DNA from: Streptomyces sp. LaPpAH-108
GTDB lineage: Bacteria > Actinomycetota > Actinomycetes > Streptomycetales > Streptomycetaceae
Reading direction: 5' to 3'
Length of the DNA: 64,000 nt
NCBI RefSeq assembly: GCF_000373625.1
Contig: NZ_KB891987.1
Location: forward strand, 859,081-923,080
This document shows, in pieces, positions 61,549 through 64,000 of the stretch (position 1 is its first letter; each line of letters begins with the position of its first letter). Below the pieces are notes generated by a model that saw only the letters and a list, made by a program, of their open reading frames with translations, did not search any database and had not been told where the DNA came from. The position numbers and the translations under genes were made by a program.

Positions 61549-62484
61549 CTAGCGCGTCTGCTGCGCCGGGACGCCGCGCGAGACCGGCTCGTCCTCGACC
61601 GGCGTACCGGCGGCGGCCACCGCGGCACCGGTCAGCGTGGCCAGCATCTCGCGGACGTTGGTCAGCTGGGCGTTGATGCTGTCGCGGCGGTTGGTCAGGG
61701 CGGCCAGCTCGCGCTCGGACTCCGAACGGATGCGGTCGGCCTTGGCGTTGGCGTCCGCCACGATGTCCTCGGCCTGACGCTGCGCCGTCTCCACCGTCTG
61801 ACGGGCCCGGCGGTCGGCGTCGGTGCGCAGCTTCTCCGCCTCCAGGCGCAGCTGCTCGGCCCGGTGCTCGATCTCGGCCAGCCGCTTCTCCGCCTTCTGC
61901 TGACGCGAGGCCAGATCGCGCTCGGACTGCTCGCGGCGCTTGGCGAGGTTCGTCTCGAAGTCCGCGGCGGCCTGCGCGGCCTTGGCGCGGGTCTCCTCGA
62001 AGAGGGCGTCCGCCTCCTCGCGCTTGGACTGCGCGTCCTTCTGCGCGTCCGAACGCAGCTGGGCCGCCTCGCCCTTCGCCTTCTCGACGATCCGGACGCC
62101 GTCGTCCTCGGCCTTCGCCTTGCGCTCGGCGGCGAAGGACTCGGCGTCGTTACGGACCTGCTGGGCGGCCGACTCGGCCAGCTCGCGGTGCTGTTCGGCC
62201 GCGTGCCTGGCCTCCTCGCGCAGGTCCTTCGCCTCTTCCTCGGCGAGCCGAAGGATCTTCTCGACCCGCGCGCCGAGACCCGCGTACGACGGCTCGGCGT
62301 CGGTGACCTGGGCCTGGGCGTTCTGCGTCTCGAGGTGAAGCTCCTCGATGCGCTTCTCCAGAGCGGTGATCCGGGAGAGCGCGCTGTCACGGTCGGAGAC
62401 GAGCTTGGAGATGCGTTCGTCCACCTGAGCGCGGTCGTATCCACGCCGCACAAGCTCGAAGCCGTAGGGGGAAGTGTCGCTCAT
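61549..62484 (-). CDS. filP: FilP intermediate-filament-like cytoskeletal protein
   Basis: A 311-aa protein. A DivIVA-like N-terminus (about 1-45: SPYGFELVRRGYDRAQVDER) is followed by an almost unbroken Ala/Glu/Lys/Arg coiled coil to about residue 270 and a short tail VSRGVPAQQTR. FilP forms a stress-bearing network behind growing hyphal tips and interacts with DivIVA. Length and its place next to scy match FilP (SCO5396, 310 aa). Often annotated as cellulose-binding protein, which is misleading. A TAGGAT -10 lies at 62525-62530, giving a leader of about 34 bases. Confidence 0.93.
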   Translation of the reverse strand: MSDTSPYGFELVRRGYDRAQVDERISKLVSDRDSALSRITALEKRIEELHLETQNAQAQVTDAEPSYAGLGARVEKILRLAEEEAKDLREEARHAAEQHRELAESAAQQVRNDAESFAAERKAKAEDDGVRIVEKAKGEAAQLRSDAQKDAQSKREEADALFEETRAKAAQAAADFETNLAKRREQSERDLASRQQKAEKRLAEIEHRAEQLRLEAEKLRTDADRRARQTVETAQRQAEDIVADANAKADRIRSESERELAALTNRRDSINAQLTNVREMLATLTGAAVAAAGTPVEDEPVSRGVPAQQTR

Positions 62485-62524
62485 GGGGTTCCTGTCGAAT
62501 GAGACCGGTGAGGTGATAGGTGGA

Positions 62525-62530
62525 ATCCTA
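62525..62530 (-). promoter_or_regulatory. -10 box TAGGAT for filP
   Basis: On the minus strand TAGGAT, an exact match to the Streptomyces -10 consensus, with a GATGAC -35-like hexamer 16 bases upstream. The expected start is near 62518. Confidence 0.55.
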
Positions 62531-62667
62531 GGCGCCGAAGCGGTGTGTCATCGAGCGGATACGTGTTTGATCAATAGAATGACACCTCTTTCGGGTGGCC
62601 GGGCCCCTGACAACTTGCCAAAGACCCGTCCGAACCCCCTGCCCCACGCGGCGCACCGCTCCGGCCG

Positions 62668-64000
62668 CTAGTTCTCCTGGGGCTTGCCACCCGATCGGGG
62701 TGCCCCCACCGTGGCGCCGGCCTTGACCCCGCCGTCCTTGCCGCCCGGACCCTCGAAGGACTCCAGCGCCTCAAGGACGTCCTGGACCCGCGAGATCTCC
62801 GTGTTGATGTCCTCGCGGCGGCGCACCAGCAACTCCAGCTCGCGCTTGCCCTCTTCGACCGTCTGCCGGGCCTCGCGGATCGCCTCGGCCTTCAGCTCCT
62901 CGGCCTCCTTGACCAGCTTGGCCTTCTTCTGCTCGGCCTCCTTGAGCAGCCCCTCCGCCTTCTTGACAGCGGCGATGCGCACCTTGCTCGCCTCGGAACT
63001 GGCCTCGGACACCAGCTCCTTGGCCTTCGTCTGCGCCTTGGCCAGCTGCTCCTCGGCCTGCTTGATGAGGTGGTCGCAGCGGTCGCCGGTCGACTTCATC
63101 GTCTCGGCCGCCTCACGGCGGGCCCGCTCGTGCAGCTCCTCGATCTCCGAGGTGACCCGGTCGCGCAGCTCCTCGGCACGCTCCCGGATCGCGGTCGCGT
63201 CCCGGCGCGCGCCGACCAGCAGCTCGTCGGCGTCCGTACGGGACTTCTCCACCCGGGAGTTTCCCTCCACCGTCGCGTCGCCGACGATCCGCTCCGCCTC
63301 GGTGCGGGCCGCGCCCACCATCGAGTCGGCCTGCGCCTCCGCGTCCGCGGTGGTCTGCTGCGCCTGCTGGTGGGCCTCGGCGAGCAGCTTGTCCGCCTCG
63401 GCCGCCGTCTCCGTGATGAGCGTGTCGACCTGCTCGGCCGCCTCCGAACGCCGCTTGTTGGCCTCCTGACGGGCCTCGTCCAGCGTCCGCTCGGCCTCCT
63501 CGCGCGCCGAACCGACCAGCCGCTCGGCCTCCGACTCCGCCTCGGTGCGCACCCGTTCGGCCTCCGCGCGCATCCGCTCCGCGTGCCGCTGGGCCGTACC
63601 CACCGTCTCGGCGGCCTCGGCGCGCAGCCGCTCCGCGTCGTCCGTCGCGTCCGCGATCAGCCGCTCCGCGTTCGCGACCGCCTCCGCGCGCACCCGCTCG
63701 GCCTCGGCGGCCGTCTCCGTCTGGAGCCGTTCCGCCTCCGACGCCGCCTCGGTGATGAGGGTGTCCGCCTGCGTCGCCGCGTCCGAACGGATGCGGTTGG
63801 CGTCCTCCCGGGCGTCGGCCCGGGTGCGGGAGGCCGCCTGGTCCGCCTCGGCCAGCGCGTCGGACGCCTCGGTCCGCACCCGCTGTGCGTACTCCGTCGT
63901 CTCCGCGCGCAGCCGGTCGGACTCGGTGATCGCCTCGGCGACCGTGCGCTCCGCGAGCGCCTTGGCCTCCTCGGCCTCCTCGTTCGCCTCCCGGCGCAGC
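62668..64000 (-). CDS. scy: Scy polarity scaffold protein, N-terminus beyond window
   Basis: The 3' 444 codons of a minus-strand gene that enters from the right edge. The chain is continuous coiled coil with many short repeats of the type AEAERLRAEA and TEAESEAERL, ending in a less regular tail with EGPGGKDGGVKAGATVGAP. Order and content match Scy, the Streptomyces cytoskeletal element that gathers DivIVA and FilP into the tip-organising centre; full Scy is over 1300 aa, so about two thirds is missing. No internal start was chosen because the frame stays open to base 64000. filP follows 183 bp downstream with its own promoter. Confidence 0.9.
   Translation of the reverse strand, partial: LRREANEEAEEAKALAERTVAEAITESDRLRAETTEYAQRVRTEASDALAEADQAASRTRADAREDANRIRSDAATQADTLITEAASEAERLQTETAAEAERVRAEAVANAERLIADATDDAERLRAEAAETVGTAQRHAERMRAEAERVRTEAESEAERLVGSAREEAERTLDEARQEANKRRSEAAEQVDTLITETAAEADKLLAEAHQQAQQTTADAEAQADSMVGAARTEAERIVGDATVEGNSRVEKSRTDADELLVGARRDATAIRERAEELRDRVTSEIEELHERARREAAETMKSTGDRCDHLIKQAEEQLAKAQTKAKELVSEASSEASKVRIAAVKKAEGLLKEAEQKKAKLVKEAEELKAEAIREARQTVEEGKRELELLVRRREDINTEISRVQDVLEALESFEGPGGKDGGVKAGATVGAPRSGGKPQEN

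Overview
The window is chromosomal DNA of a Streptomyces or a very close relative. It has very high G+C, strong G/C bias at third codon positions, GTG and TTG starts, the actinobacterial order rpmE-prfA-prmC-sua5-glyA-wecA-like-atp, and the mycelial polarity genes filP and scy at the right edge. From memory, the gene order follows the Streptomyces coelicolor core around SCO5301-SCO5397, so most of the window is ordinary vertically inherited core.

Layout. 0-8 kb: a diiron oxygenase fragment, a Pro-rich membrane protein, a PBP2/FtsW-type cell-wall pair, a secreted SH3-like protein, and a lipoprotein/histidine kinase pair. 7.6-10.4 kb: a NERD protein and the non-homologous end-joining pair LigD-polymerase/Ku. 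10.5-17.3 kb is the accessory part: a CHAT-protease cassette (a repeat-bearing protein, an EACC1-like small protein and the CHAT protein, the last two carrying TTA codons), a 26-codon candidate peptide, a membrane-anchored protein, and a four-part ScoMcrA-like modification-dependent restriction nuclease, ending at a tRNA-Arg(CCG) gene. 17.6-24.4 kb: an orphan receiver protein, an ArgRS-like protein without catalytic core (NrtL type), then lysA, hom, thrC and thrB. 24.4-33.6 kb: rho, an LCP cell-wall ligase, rpmE behind a sigma-R-type promoter, prfA, prmC, sua5, a phosphatase-like protein lacking the nucleophilic cysteine, and a glyA paralogue. 33.7-43.9 kb: a WecA/MraY-type transferase and the full atpIBEFHAGDC operon, with an unusual structured gap between atpD and atpC. 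43.9-48.8 kb: a secreted GH18 chitinase behind a repeat-flanked promoter, divergent from an OmpR-type two-component pair and two small exported proteins. 48.8-53.2 kb: PduO-type cobalamin adenosyltransferase, a TetR-controlled ABC exporter, 3-hydroxybutyryl-CoA dehydrogenase and a STAS protein. 53.5-61.3 kb: a membrane NTPase-like protein with Arg in the P-loop, NucS, a small conserved protein, an LLM-class oxidoreductase, a zinc-ribbon-like protein and a second ABC exporter. 61.5-64 kb: filP and the 3' part of scy.

How it works together. Core blocks cover translation termination and its methylation (prfA, prmC, rpmE, sua5), aspartate-family amino acids (lysA, hom, thrC, thrB), energy (atp), cell wall (PBP2/FtsW, LCP, WecA-like), genome maintenance (Ku/LigD, NucS) and tip growth (FilP/Scy). 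The most novel material is the 10.5-14.3 kb CHAT cassette next to a restriction nuclease and a tRNA gene. It looks like a defence or regulated self-cleavage system with bldA-type (TTA) control. A second theme is a set of genes whose start codon lies about 6 bases after a TANNNT -10 box, consistent with leaderless transcripts.
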